Below, piece after piece: positions 24,625-33,726 of a stretch of DNA of 64,000 nucleotides. Each line of letters starts with the position of its first letter. The first letter of the stretch is position 1. Under the pieces are notes generated by a model that saw nothing but the letters and a program-made list of their open reading frames with translations, searched no databases and had not been told where the DNA came from. The DNA comes from Flavobacterium anhuiense (GTDB taxonomy: Bacteria > Bacteroidota > Bacteroidia > Flavobacteriales > Flavobacteriaceae): the NCBI RefSeq assembly GCF_900101855.1, contig NZ_FMVC01000006.1, positions 62,001-126,000 on the forward strand. The letters run 5' to 3'. A program made the translations under genes and the position numbers.

Positions 24625-27120
24625 ATGAAAAAAATATTATACGTTCTTACTCTATTTTTTGCATTAGTTACTTTTAATGCAACTGCACAAGATATAATGA
24701 AATCTAAAGATTTAAGTACAGTAAAAGTAGACTATTTATCAGATGATGATTTGGCAAAAATTAGCGCTCAGTTAAAAAGCAATAATGCAACTATTGATCA
24801 AGTTGAGTCAATGGCGCTCTCAAAAGGGATGAGCCAAACAGAGTTTAATAAACTTAAGATTAAGCTCAATGATTTTGAAAAGAAAAATGCTAAAGGTGAT
24901 AAAAAAGATAAAAATAAGGATAGTAAATCAAAAACAGGAGAGAAAACGTCAGAGTTTGGAAGGAAACAGGATGAAATTAAAAATGAGAAAGTAAAAGATT
25001 CTTTAAATGCATTGATTTTTGGATCAGAGCTATTTGATAATCCTACTTTAAATTTTGAGCCAGATCTGAATTTGGCTACTCCTATGAACTATGTTCTTGG
25101 GCCAGGTGATGAGTTACAGATAAGTGTTTATGGTGTTCAAGAATATAATGCAAACATTCCTGTAAATGTAGAAGGAAAAGTAAGCATAGACTATGTAGGG
25201 CAAATCTCTGTTTCTGGTATGTCTATTGAGGCCGCAACACAAAAAATAAAAGCAGCAATTGCTAAAGTTTATAGTACAGTTCGTTCTGGGCAATCTCAAG
25301 TAAGCATTAGTTTAGGAAAAATACGCACTATAAAAGTAACAATAGTTGGAGGTAAGCAACCAGGTAATTATTCGATTTCTTCGTTAGCCACTGTCTATAA
25401 TGCTTTACATTTAGCAGGTGGACCTGGAAAAAATGGTAGTTATAGAAACATAGAGTTAATAAGAAACAATAAAGTTTACAAGAATATTGATATTTATAGA
25501 TTCTTAGTTAAAGGAGATCAATCTGATAATGTTGCTTTAAAAGAAAATGATGTAATTAGAATTCCAGCCTACAGTCAGAGAGTTACTGTTGAAGGAGAAG
25601 TTAAGAGACCAGGGATATTTGAAATGAAAAAAGGAGAAAAATTCTCTGATTTATTAAATTTTGCTTCTGGATTCAATGAGTTTGCTTATACAGCATCGGT
25701 AAATGTATTACAAAAAACAGGAAAAGAATTTAAAGTTCACGATATTAATGAAAGTGAATATAATTCTTATCAGCCTCAGTCGGGAGATGTTTTTAGAATT
25801 ACTAAGATTTTGAATCGATTTGAAAATCGTATCAAGATTGAAGGGGCTGTTTTTAGACCAGACTATTATTCTTTTACAGAAGGAATGAGAATTTCAGATC
25901 TTATTACAAGGGCAGAAGGATTAAAAGAAGACGCCTATAGTAAAAGAGCAAGAATTATTCGTTTAAAAACAGATTTAACAACAGAAATTGTTAACGTAGA
26001 TTTAGGCGCAGCTTTATCTGGCGACTTAAATGCAGATATTGAGCTTAAAAGAGAAGATATAGTGACTGTATATTCTATTTTAGATTTTAGAGAAGAGTAT
26101 AAAGTAACCATAGACGGTGAAGTCAAAAATCCTGGTGTATATGAATATTTCGAAAATCTTACTTTAAACGACTTAGTAGTTCAAGTAGGAGGATTAACAG
26201 GTTCCGCTTCTAAGAGAGTCGAAATCGCAAGAATGATTAAATCTGATGCCATTGATGATGCAGATCCTAAGCGAATAGAATTAGTTGAATTAGAGATAAC
26301 GGCGGATAATAATGAGCAAATTAAAAATTTCGTTTTGAAACCTTTTGATGTTATTAATATTCGTCGAATGGCGGTTTATGAGAAACCAGAAATGGTTAAA
26401 GTAAGCGGGGCTGTAACATATCCAGGTAAATATGTCCTAGCCAATAAAAAAGAAAGAGTTTATAATGTCGTCATGAGAGCAGGAGGATTAACATCTATTG
26501 CAAATTTGGATGGTATGAAGATAAAAAGGCCTATAAAAGAAGAACAGATTGAGCAATTGGAAAGTATTAATCTTAATCTGGAGAAAAAAGAAACGGTGGA
26601 CAAAAAGGAAGGAACTTTAGAAGAATCAAATTTTAAAAGTAAAGATACACTCAAATCTAAATTATCAAAAAAATTAAGGGATGAATTAAAATACACAACT
26701 ATCCCTGTTAATTGGGAAAAAATTGTAAAAGATAAAAATCACTATTCGAATGTAACGCTATTTCCTGGTGATGAAATTGAAGTAGCTGTATATAATGAAA
26801 GCGTGAAAGTTACGGGTAACGTGTTATTGACATCCGAGATACCGTACAGAAATGGAAAAGGATTCAAATATTATATTAATTCTGTTGGAGGCGTGGATAA
26901 TAAAGGATGGAAAAGAAAAGCTTATATTATTTATCCAAATGGAAAAGCAGCTGTAACAAACTCATTTTTGTTTTTTAGATCTTACCCTAAAGTAGAACCA
27001 GATTCACAAATTGTGGTTCCTGAAAAACCTGAGAAGAAAAAGATGACTGCTGGAGAATGGGTCGGAATCGGGAGTGTTATATCTAGTTTGGCATTGTTAA
27101 TTGTTACTGCTTTTAAATAA
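24625..27120 (+). CDS. Large SLBB-domain polysaccharide export protein
   Basis: Encodes 831 residues. A signal peptide (MKKILYVLTLFFALVTFNATA) is followed by a lysine-rich low-complexity stretch (about 90-115), a Poly_export domain (NYVLGPGDELQISVYGVQEY) and five or six SLBB repeats, recognisable by GGKQPGNYSI, GEVKRPGIFEM, GAVFRPDYYSF, GEVKNPGVYEY and GAVTYPGKYVL. A C-terminal hydrophobic helix (WVGIGSVISSLALLIVTAF) ends the protein. It is a second, much longer Wza-like exporter without a lipobox, paired with a kinase-less Wzz downstream. Multi-SLBB exporters of this kind are typical of Bacteroidota glycan loci. Confidence 0.9.
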   Translation: MKKILYVLTLFFALVTFNATAQDIMKSKDLSTVKVDYLSDDDLAKISAQLKSNNATIDQVESMALSKGMSQTEFNKLKIKLNDFEKKNAKGDKKDKNKDSKSKTGEKTSEFGRKQDEIKNEKVKDSLNALIFGSELFDNPTLNFEPDLNLATPMNYVLGPGDELQISVYGVQEYNANIPVNVEGKVSIDYVGQISVSGMSIEAATQKIKAAIAKVYSTVRSGQSQVSISLGKIRTIKVTIVGGKQPGNYSISSLATVYNALHLAGGPGKNGSYRNIELIRNNKVYKNIDIYRFLVKGDQSDNVALKENDVIRIPAYSQRVTVEGEVKRPGIFEMKKGEKFSDLLNFASGFNEFAYTASVNVLQKTGKEFKVHDINESEYNSYQPQSGDVFRITKILNRFENRIKIEGAVFRPDYYSFTEGMRISDLITRAEGLKEDAYSKRARIIRLKTDLTTEIVNVDLGAALSGDLNADIELKREDIVTVYSILDFREEYKVTIDGEVKNPGVYEYFENLTLNDLVVQVGGLTGSASKRVEIARMIKSDAIDDADPKRIELVELEITADNNEQIKNFVLKPFDVINIRRMAVYEKPEMVKVSGAVTYPGKYVLANKKERVYNVVMRAGGLTSIANLDGMKIKRPIKEEQIEQLESINLNLEKKETVDKKEGTLEESNFKSKDTLKSKLSKKLRDELKYTTIPVNWEKIVKDKNHYSNVTLFPGDEIEVAVYNESVKVTGNVLLTSEIPYRNGKGFKYYINSVGGVDNKGWKRKAYIIYPNGKAAVTNSFLFFRSYPKVEPDSQIVVPEKPEKKKMTAGEWVGIGSVISSLALLIVTAFK

Positions 27121-27126
27121 TTTACT

Positions 27127-28194
27127 ATGAACAATAAAAATGTTGATAATGAAGAAATTTCGTTAAAAGAACTTTTAGGTAAAGTAAAGGATTGGTATTG
27201 TTATCTAATGTCTCAATGGAAAATCATTCTATTAGCAGGGATGGTTGGATCTGGTTTAGGATTGATATATTCTATGATTAAAAAACCTATTTATACCGCT
27301 TCATTATCATTTGCTTTGGAAGATGATAAAGGTGGTGCTGGTGGATTAGGTGGAGCTTTAGGTTTAGCTAGTTCATTTGGATTAGATTTAGGAGGAAGCG
27401 GTGGTGGAATTTTTACGGGGTCAAATTTAACAGAGTTGTTTAAATCAAGATCTATGGTAGAAAAAACACTTTTATCTTCCATTGAAGTGAATGGTAAAGA
27501 GATTTCTTTAGCTGAAATGTATATACAAAATAATAAATGGAGAGAGAGTTGGTCAAAAGATCCAAAATTATCGAAAATACAATTCTTACCTCATTCTAAT
27601 CGTAAAACTTTTACAAGAGTGCAAGATAGTATTTTAGGAAAGATGTATCAAAATTTATCAACATCAGGTTTGTCTGTTGGACAAAAAGATAAAAAAATAG
27701 CCATAATAAACATGGATGTTTCATCCACAAATGAATTGTTTTCAAAATATTTTTGTGAAGCTTTAGCTAAACAAGTGGGAGCTTTTTATGTTGAGACTAA
27801 AAGTAAAAAAGCTAGATTAAACATGAGTATTTTAGAACATCAGGTTGATTCTATTAGGGCAGAATTAAATGGTGCGATAACAGGAGTTGCAGTCGCGAAT
27901 GATAATACGTTTAATTTGAATCCTGCATTGAATATTCGAAGAGCTCCATCTGCTAGGAGGCAAGTTGATGTACAGGCCAATACTGCTATTCTTACTGAAC
28001 TAGTTAAGCAAAGTGAACTCGCAAAAGTAACTTTAAGAAAAGAAACGCCTTTAATTCAAGTAATTGATAAACCAATTTTGCCGTTGCCGAAAGATAGTCT
28101 GAGTAAAGTTAAAGGAATTATAGCAGGCGGAGGGTTGACAATTTTTCTAACAATATTAGGTCTAATTTTAAAAAGATTTTTAATTAGCTTGTAG
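27127..28194 (+). CDS. Wzz-family chain-length determinant without kinase domain
   Basis: Encodes 355 residues. Residues 1-70 carry a Wzz N-terminal segment with a membrane helix (IILLAGMVGSGLGLIYSMI); a glycine-rich stretch (GGAGGLGGALGLASSFGLDLGG) follows at about 74-100, then a coiled-coil region, the PCP-type proline-rich DKPILPLPKDSL and a C-terminal helix (IIAGGGLTIFLTILGLIL). There are no Walker motifs, in contrast to the Wzc at 15512. It starts seven bases after the large SLBB gene, so the two probably form one export unit. Confidence 0.88.
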   Translation: MNNKNVDNEEISLKELLGKVKDWYCYLMSQWKIILLAGMVGSGLGLIYSMIKKPIYTASLSFALEDDKGGAGGLGGALGLASSFGLDLGGSGGGIFTGSNLTELFKSRSMVEKTLLSSIEVNGKEISLAEMYIQNNKWRESWSKDPKLSKIQFLPHSNRKTFTRVQDSILGKMYQNLSTSGLSVGQKDKKIAIINMDVSSTNELFSKYFCEALAKQVGAFYVETKSKKARLNMSILEHQVDSIRAELNGAITGVAVANDNTFNLNPALNIRRAPSARRQVDVQANTAILTELVKQSELAKVTLRKETPLIQVIDKPILPLPKDSLSKVKGIIAGGGLTIFLTILGLILKRFLISL

Positions 28195-28304
28195 TTAATT
28201 AAGAGAAAATTTAGTTTATATAATAAGTAGAAATGGCAACATCTGTAGGTTTATTTGTGAATTTTAATTGTAAATGCTGAATTTTATATTTTTAAATTAA
28301 TATA

Positions 28305-28331
28305 AGAGCAAAAAACTGAGCGTTATGCTCT
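28305..28331 (+). promoter_or_regulatory. Hairpin just upstream of the flippase start codon
   Basis: AGAGCA (28305-28310) pairs with TGCTCT (28326-28331) around 15 bases; the ATG is at 28338, seven bases after the stem. No T-run follows, so a role in translation initiation or RNA processing is more likely than termination. The rest of the 143-base gap 28195-28337 is very AT-rich and shows no convincing promoter or coding sequence. Confidence 0.35.
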
Positions 28332-28337
28332 AAATTT

Positions 28338-29879
28338 ATGGAAGACAATTCAAGAGTAAAAAAAAGTCTAAAGAATGCAAAGTTTGCGTTATTTTTTTAT
28401 TGTTGCAATTTAATACTCCAATTTTTTTATAGAAAAGTATTTTTAAATTATTTAGGCGCTGAAGTTTTGGGTCTAAATACAACTGCAATGAATTTATTGC
28501 AGTTTCTTAATTTGGCGGAAATGGGAGTAGGTGCCGCAATTAGTTATTCTTTGTATAAGCCATTAGCAGCGGATGATCATAAACAAATTAATGATATTGT
28601 ATCTGTACAAGGATATTTATATAGCAGGATAGGTATCTTAGTGGGAATATTAGCTATTATTTTAATGTTTTTCTTTCCCTATTTTTTTTCAGATATTAAA
28701 GTTCCACTTTGGTATGCGTATGCAACTTTTGGCGTTTTATTGCTATCTGCGTTGATAGGTTATTTTTTAAATTATCAACAAATTGTTCTAATATCTGATC
28801 AAAAGGAATTTAAGTTAAATTATGCACTGCAGGGGGTTAAAATTGTTAAGGTAATAATTCAGATATTATTTATATTTTTATTTTCTTACGGATATATATG
28901 GTGGATTTTTTGGGAGTTAATTGCTGTTTTAGCAACTGTTTTTGGAATAAAATATGTTCTTCATTTAGAATATCCATGGCTAAAAACTAGTATCGCTTCA
29001 GGAAAAAAATTATTAAATGAGTATCCTCAAATCACTCATAAAACAAAACAATTAATTACCCATAAAATAGCCGGCTTTGCATTAAATGAAAGTGGGCCTT
29101 TGATAATATTTGCATTTACAAGTTTATCATTTATTGCGAGTTATGGAAATTATTTGTTAGTTATTGCAGGAATTACAGCTCTTTTGGGAGCTGTCTTTAA
29201 TAGTACAAATGCTGGAGTTGGAAACCTAGTATCTCAAGCGAGTATTGATAGGATTTTAGTTGTTTTTGAAGAATTATTTACATTAAGGTTTTTTTTAACT
29301 AGCATAGCTTGTTACGGTGTGTATAAGTTCACACCAATCTTTATTACATATTGGGTAGGAAAAGAATATTTATTAGAAAAATCAAATTTAATATTATTGG
29401 TACTTATAATGTTTATCAATATTACTAGGCTTACTGTTGATTCTTTTTTAAATGCTTATGGGCTTTTCAAAGATATTGCAGCTCCAATAGTTGAAACTAT
29501 TGTTAATATAGGGCTCTCAGTTTTATTAGGATATTTTTATGGTATTAATGGAGTATTAATTGGTGTTTTATCAAGTCTGTTTATCATCGTTTTACTTTGG
29601 AAGCCTTTTTTTTTATTTAAAAGTGGATTTAAGCAAAACGTTATTAAATATTTTAAAATGTATTTTAAACTTTTTTTAATAGTTCTGTTTGTTTTTGTAT
29701 CAACTGAATATTTAGTAAATATTTTGGCAATAAATCCATACGGAACAATATTTGACTTTATTTTATACAGCTTAATAACTATTTTCATTTTTTTTATATT
29801 GCTTTTGATCGGATTTGCAATATTTACAAGAGGAATGCGTAATTTTTATTTTAGATGTAAAACCTATTTAATTAAATGA
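28338..29879 (+). CDS. wzx: Wzx-type oligosaccharide flippase
   Basis: Encodes 513 residues with about 14 hydrophobic helices, including LFFYCCNLILQFFYRKVFL near the start and the FLGAEVLGLNTTAMNLLQFL-like first loop common in MATE/MOP-fold polysaccharide flippases of this phylum. It would move undecaprenyl-linked repeat units across the inner membrane. It is next to the EpsG-like polymerase and the Wzz gene, completing a Wzx/Wzy set. The C-terminus overlaps the next gene by four bases (ATGA). Confidence 0.87.
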   Translation: MEDNSRVKKSLKNAKFALFFYCCNLILQFFYRKVFLNYLGAEVLGLNTTAMNLLQFLNLAEMGVGAAISYSLYKPLAADDHKQINDIVSVQGYLYSRIGILVGILAIILMFFFPYFFSDIKVPLWYAYATFGVLLLSALIGYFLNYQQIVLISDQKEFKLNYALQGVKIVKVIIQILFIFLFSYGYIWWIFWELIAVLATVFGIKYVLHLEYPWLKTSIASGKKLLNEYPQITHKTKQLITHKIAGFALNESGPLIIFAFTSLSFIASYGNYLLVIAGITALLGAVFNSTNAGVGNLVSQASIDRILVVFEELFTLRFFLTSIACYGVYKFTPIFITYWVGKEYLLEKSNLILLVLIMFINITRLTVDSFLNAYGLFKDIAAPIVETIVNIGLSVLLGYFYGINGVLIGVLSSLFIIVLLWKPFFLFKSGFKQNVIKYFKMYFKLFLIVLFVFVSTEYLVNILAINPYGTIFDFILYSLITIFIFFILLLIGFAIFTRGMRNFYFRCKTYLIK

Positions 29880-30889
29880 TTTTTATGCTTGATAATCAGG
29901 GTTATTATGTTCGAGGGAACTTTATTACTAGACAACGATTTAGACAGACTTTTTTAAAGAATTCTTTTACTCGTTTTAGTGTGTATTTTTTTCAATCTAT
30001 TTTTGTGTTTTCTTTGATCTTGTTAAATAGATTTTTTAAAAAAAAAACTAAAGAATTTAAGTATTCAGCTTCTATTTGTTGTATATTCAAAAATGAAGCA
30101 AGATATTTTGATGAATGGATTAGATATCATCTAGTAATAGGGGTTGATCATTTTTATTTATATAATAATAATTCTGATGATAATTTTTTAGAAGTTCTTC
30201 AGCCTTATATTGAAAAAGGAATTGTTGATTTAATTGAATGGCCTTTTAATCACTCGCAAATGCTAGCTTATGAAGATTGTTATAAAAAATACAAAAACGA
30301 TACAAATTGGTTAGCATTTATTGATGTCGATGAATTTGTTTGTCCTTTAGCTACAGATAACATTAAGTCATGGTTAGAATCATATAAAAATTATCATGGA
30401 GTAGCGATTTATTGGAAACAATTCGGATCAAATGGAAAGCTGAATCACAATTTAGAACAACTTGTAATAGAGCAGTATACTCAGTGTTGGCCGAAGCCAA
30501 GTGTATTCACAAAGATGTTTTGTAATATGAATTTTCCAATTTCAGAGTTTGAAAATCCACATGTTCTTAATTCAAAAGTTTTTGGTTTTAGAGTTCCGCC
30601 AATCAATCAATATAAAAATATCATGAGTTTAGGTATGAATTTAAAGTTTTCATTTCAGAGTTCCACAATACAAATTAATCATTATTGGGGTAAAGCTTAC
30701 GATAGTTTTGTTGAAAGTAAAATAAATCGTAGCGATGTTTATCATCAAGATGATATTAAAATGGCTCAATCTAGAAGGCAATTATTAAGATCTCATGAAT
30801 CAATGTGTACAGTTAGAGACTATAAAATTCAACGTTTTCTGCTATACACAAAATTAACAAATAACTCTAATTATTTTAATTTTAAATGA
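29876..30889 (+). CDS. Glycosyltransferase family 92-like protein
   Basis: Encodes 337 residues. The segment IFKNEARYFDEWIRYHLVIG (residues 70-89), YLYNNNSDDN and WLAFIDVDEF (metal-binding Asp/Glu at about 150-153) are typical of GT92 (formerly DUF23) and related GT-A enzymes. A hydrophobic helix at about 36-52 may anchor it to the membrane. The start overlaps the flippase stop codon; an ATG nine bases later (29885) is an alternative start. The sugar transferred cannot be told from sequence; GT92 enzymes studied in animals are galactosyltransferases. Confidence 0.75.
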   Translation: MIFMLDNQGYYVRGNFITRQRFRQTFLKNSFTRFSVYFFQSIFVFSLILLNRFFKKKTKEFKYSASICCIFKNEARYFDEWIRYHLVIGVDHFYLYNNNSDDNFLEVLQPYIEKGIVDLIEWPFNHSQMLAYEDCYKKYKNDTNWLAFIDVDEFVCPLATDNIKSWLESYKNYHGVAIYWKQFGSNGKLNHNLEQLVIEQYTQCWPKPSVFTKMFCNMNFPISEFENPHVLNSKVFGFRVPPINQYKNIMSLGMNLKFSFQSSTIQINHYWGKAYDSFVESKINRSDVYHQDDIKMAQSRRQLLRSHESMCTVRDYKIQRFLLYTKLTNNSNYFNFK

Positions 30890-32004
30890 TTGCCTATATC
30901 ATTCCATTTTTAGTAACAATTGTTGCTGCAATAGTATTTGATATCTGTAAGTATAAAAATAATGCTGAATTTTTGGTTTGGATGGGGCTTTATATTTATT
31001 TATCTGGCTTAATAGGTTTGCGCTATATGGTTGGAGGTGATAGTTATTTTTATATGTTATATTTTAATAATATTTCGACCAATAATATATTAGATTTTTC
31101 ATGGGATTCTGAATATCAACCTCTTTTTACCATTTTAAATTCTCTTGCTAAAGCTATTTACTCTAGCTTTACAACTTTCCAAATTTTTCATGTATTAATA
31201 ATCAATAGTTGTCTTTTTTATTATATATGGAAAAATTCAAAACTTCGCTTTAGTGTTTTATTTTTGTGTTTGTTGATGTTTTATATCAATTTTACAGTTG
31301 AAATTTTACGTGAATCTCTTGCAATAATGGTTTTTATAATTAACTATAAAAATCTTGAGAATAACAAGTGGATTCGATATTATATTGGTGTTTTTATTGC
31401 AATTATGTTTCATCTTTCAGCAGTTTTTTTGATAGTTTTGCCTTTTTTGAAATTTTTGCGTATTAATCGACATTATATTTTATTGTTGATTGTTATTTTA
31501 TTGGCTTTAAATCAACTAAATTATCTTTTTACTTTTTTTGAAAATATTGATAAAATTAATAAAAAGGTGAATGATTATTCAGAAGCTTCGTATGGCTGGA
31601 AATCTACCTTTTTATTCTTTGCTACTAGAACTCTTATTCCAATAGGGCTTTTTTATTGGGCAAAAAATAAATTTAATATTGTAATAAAATATGAGTACTT
31701 AATTTGTGTATTTGGATTATTGGGAGTTTGTTCAATTTTCAATACTATAATTTTTACCCGTTTCACTAATTATTTAATGCTATTTTACTGTATTACATTA
31801 GCAGATGTGATGATTCCATTTTTTAGACAAAAAATTATTACATCAAGCAAGCTATTTGTAATAACGACATTTGTTTTCATTTTGTTTACAAGTGGTTATA
31901 TGTCATTTTATTGGCCAGCGGGATATTATGTTAAATGGATACCTTACTATTCTGTTTTTAGTTATGAATCTGAGAGTAATAAATTTATTGATAGAGATTA
32001 TTAA
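30886..32004 (+). CDS. EpsG-family polysaccharide polymerase (Wzy role)
   Basis: Encodes 372 residues with about ten membrane helices. The early motif GLIGLRYMVGGDSYFYMLYF resembles the EpsG family signature (GLR...GGD...Y), and RESLAIMVFI with a following FHLSAVFLI block are also typical. Family members act as polymerases of exopolysaccharide repeat units. It overlaps the GT92 gene by four bases and lies next to the Wzx gene, as expected for the Wzy partner. Sequence conservation in polymerases is low, so function rests on topology, motif and context. Confidence 0.78.
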   Translation: MIAYIIPFLVTIVAAIVFDICKYKNNAEFLVWMGLYIYLSGLIGLRYMVGGDSYFYMLYFNNISTNNILDFSWDSEYQPLFTILNSLAKAIYSSFTTFQIFHVLIINSCLFYYIWKNSKLRFSVLFLCLLMFYINFTVEILRESLAIMVFIINYKNLENNKWIRYYIGVFIAIMFHLSAVFLIVLPFLKFLRINRHYILLLIVILLALNQLNYLFTFFENIDKINKKVNDYSEASYGWKSTFLFFATRTLIPIGLFYWAKNKFNIVIKYEYLICVFGLLGVCSIFNTIIFTRFTNYLMLFYCITLADVMIPFFRQKIITSSKLFVITTFVFILFTSGYMSFYWPAGYYVKWIPYYSVFSYESESNKFIDRDY

Positions 32005-32007
32005 GTT

Positions 32008-32823
32008 ATGATAGCAATATTATTGTCAACCTATAATGGAGAGAAATATTTACGCGATCAATTGGAAAGTTTGTATTGCCAGACATACAGTGAGTTCCAA
32101 TTATTCGTGAGAGATGATGGCTCAACCGATTCTACGATAAGTATTTTGGAAGAATATGCTAGTAAATACTCAAATATTAGGGTGTTTAAGAGTGAAACAA
32201 CAAATTTGGGAGCTTGTGAAAGTTTTATGTGGCTGTTAAAAAATGTTACTGCAGAATATTATATGTTTTGTGATCAGGACGATATCTGGTTTCCTTCTAA
32301 GGTGCAAATTAGCTTAGATGCTTTAGAATCTGAGAGCAAAAGATCTAATGAAAAAGCAATAATAGTGCATACTGACCTTATAGTTACAGATAATAATTTG
32401 GATATTATAGCTAAGTCTTTGTGGGAAAACGATAATATAACTCCAGCAAAAATAACAAGAAAATACTTAAAATTAGTGAATTATGTGACGGGATGCACAA
32501 TGATGTTTAACCGTAAAGCAAGGGATTTATCTATAGAGTATATTGGTAATATTTTGATGCATGATTTCTGGATAAGCCTTTGTGTAGATTCTTCTAATGG
32601 AGTTATTGTTTCTTTACCTATTCCGACAATTTATTATAGGCAGCATACCAATAACGCTATTGGAGCTTCATATAAAAAACATAGATTTCCTATTCTTCAA
32701 AGATATTTTCATATACCAGATTTTAGCTATTCATACGATCTATATAATGTAATCCGCACAAAATATGATATTGGTTTTGCTAAGTATTTTATTTTAAGAA
32801 TAACTTATTATTTAAAGTTTTAA
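32008..32823 (+). CDS. Glycosyltransferase family 2
   Basis: Encodes 271 residues. A GT-A fold is shown by ILLSTYNGEKYLRDQLESL, DDGST at 36-40 and the metal-binding FCDQDDIWF (DQDD at 89-92); the family of enzymes with this DQDDIW motif includes many rhamnosyl- and galactosyltransferases. No membrane helix is obvious, so it probably works at the cytoplasmic face. It starts three bases after the polymerase gene in a tightly packed run. Donor and acceptor cannot be assigned. Confidence 0.88.
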   Translation: MIAILLSTYNGEKYLRDQLESLYCQTYSEFQLFVRDDGSTDSTISILEEYASKYSNIRVFKSETTNLGACESFMWLLKNVTAEYYMFCDQDDIWFPSKVQISLDALESESKRSNEKAIIVHTDLIVTDNNLDIIAKSLWENDNITPAKITRKYLKLVNYVTGCTMMFNRKARDLSIEYIGNILMHDFWISLCVDSSNGVIVSLPIPTIYYRQHTNNAIGASYKKHRFPILQRYFHIPDFSYSYDLYNVIRTKYDIGFAKYFILRITYYLKF

Positions 32824-32826
32824 AAA

Positions 32827-33717
32827 ATGGAAAAGGTTGATGTCTCTGTGGTTATTGTAAATTACAATACTATGAAAATGACTAATGAATGTATTGATAG
32901 TTTGCATAAATTTACTAAAAATGTAAATATAGAGATTATTTTAGTTGATAATGCATCAACCGATGGCAGTAAAGATTTTTTCTCAAATGATAAACGAATT
33001 AGGTATTTATATTTGGAAGAAAATATTGGTTTTGGTAGAGCAAACAATGTGGGGGCTGAAGCGTCTAAAGGGAAATACATTTTTTTGTTAAATTCTGATA
33101 CTATTCTTTTAGATGATGTGATTAGTAAGCTTTTTATTTTTGCTGAGAAGTATTCAAAGGAGGATTTAGGAGCAGTTGGAACATGTTTGATTAATTCAAA
33201 TAAAGAGGATGCTCTTTCGTTTGGGCAATTTATAACTTCTAAGAGAATTTATAGAAGACTATTAGAGACCTTTAAAATCTTTAAAAATAAATTTGAGGTA
33301 GAGACATATGCAAAACTTATAAAAAATGGATTTTTAGAAGTTGATTTTGTATCAGGAGCAGACTTATTTATTCCTAAAACGGCCTTTAACAAGGTAAATG
33401 GTTTTGATCATGATTTTTTTATGTATTATGAAGAAACAGATCTCCAAAAACGTATGTCTAAATTAAATTTAAAAAGATATATCATTAATGTTAGAGATAT
33501 AATTCATTTAGAAGGAGGTAGCTTCGAAGAAAAGTTGCCTTTTAGAAGAAAAATGATGATGACAAAAGGTATGAAACTTTACATTAATAAACATTTTAGA
33601 GGTATTTACAAATTTCAGATTCTTACTCTCTCGTTTTTAATTTTAATAAAAGATTTAATGAAACTTAATTATTCAAGGGAAGAAAGGTTTTCTTTGATAA
33701 AGGAAGTTATTAAATAA
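32827..33717 (+). CDS. Glycosyltransferase family 2, WbbL rhamnosyltransferase-like
   Basis: Encodes 296 residues. VSVVIVNYNTMKMTNECIDSL, DNAST at 41-45, GFGRANNVGAEASKGKYIFLLNSDT and the later FFMYYEETDLQKRM are the arrangement of WbbL-like dTDP-rhamnose transferases. With a dTDP-L-rhamnose pathway in the same locus, rhamnose transfer is a reasonable guess, though the subfamily also contains other activities. It follows the previous GT2 by three bases. Confidence 0.85.
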   Translation: MEKVDVSVVIVNYNTMKMTNECIDSLHKFTKNVNIEIILVDNASTDGSKDFFSNDKRIRYLYLEENIGFGRANNVGAEASKGKYIFLLNSDTILLDDVISKLFIFAEKYSKEDLGAVGTCLINSNKEDALSFGQFITSKRIYRRLLETFKIFKNKFEVETYAKLIKNGFLEVDFVSGADLFIPKTAFNKVNGFDHDFFMYYEETDLQKRMSKLNLKRYIINVRDIIHLEGGSFEEKLPFRRKMMMTKGMKLYINKHFRGIYKFQILTLSFLILIKDLMKLNYSREERFSLIKEVIK

Positions 33718-33726
33718 AAAAAGTCG

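Noticed and set aside
28305..28331. Hairpin before the flippase gene considered as a terminator
   Set aside because: No T-run follows; the bases after the stem are AAATTT and then the start codon.
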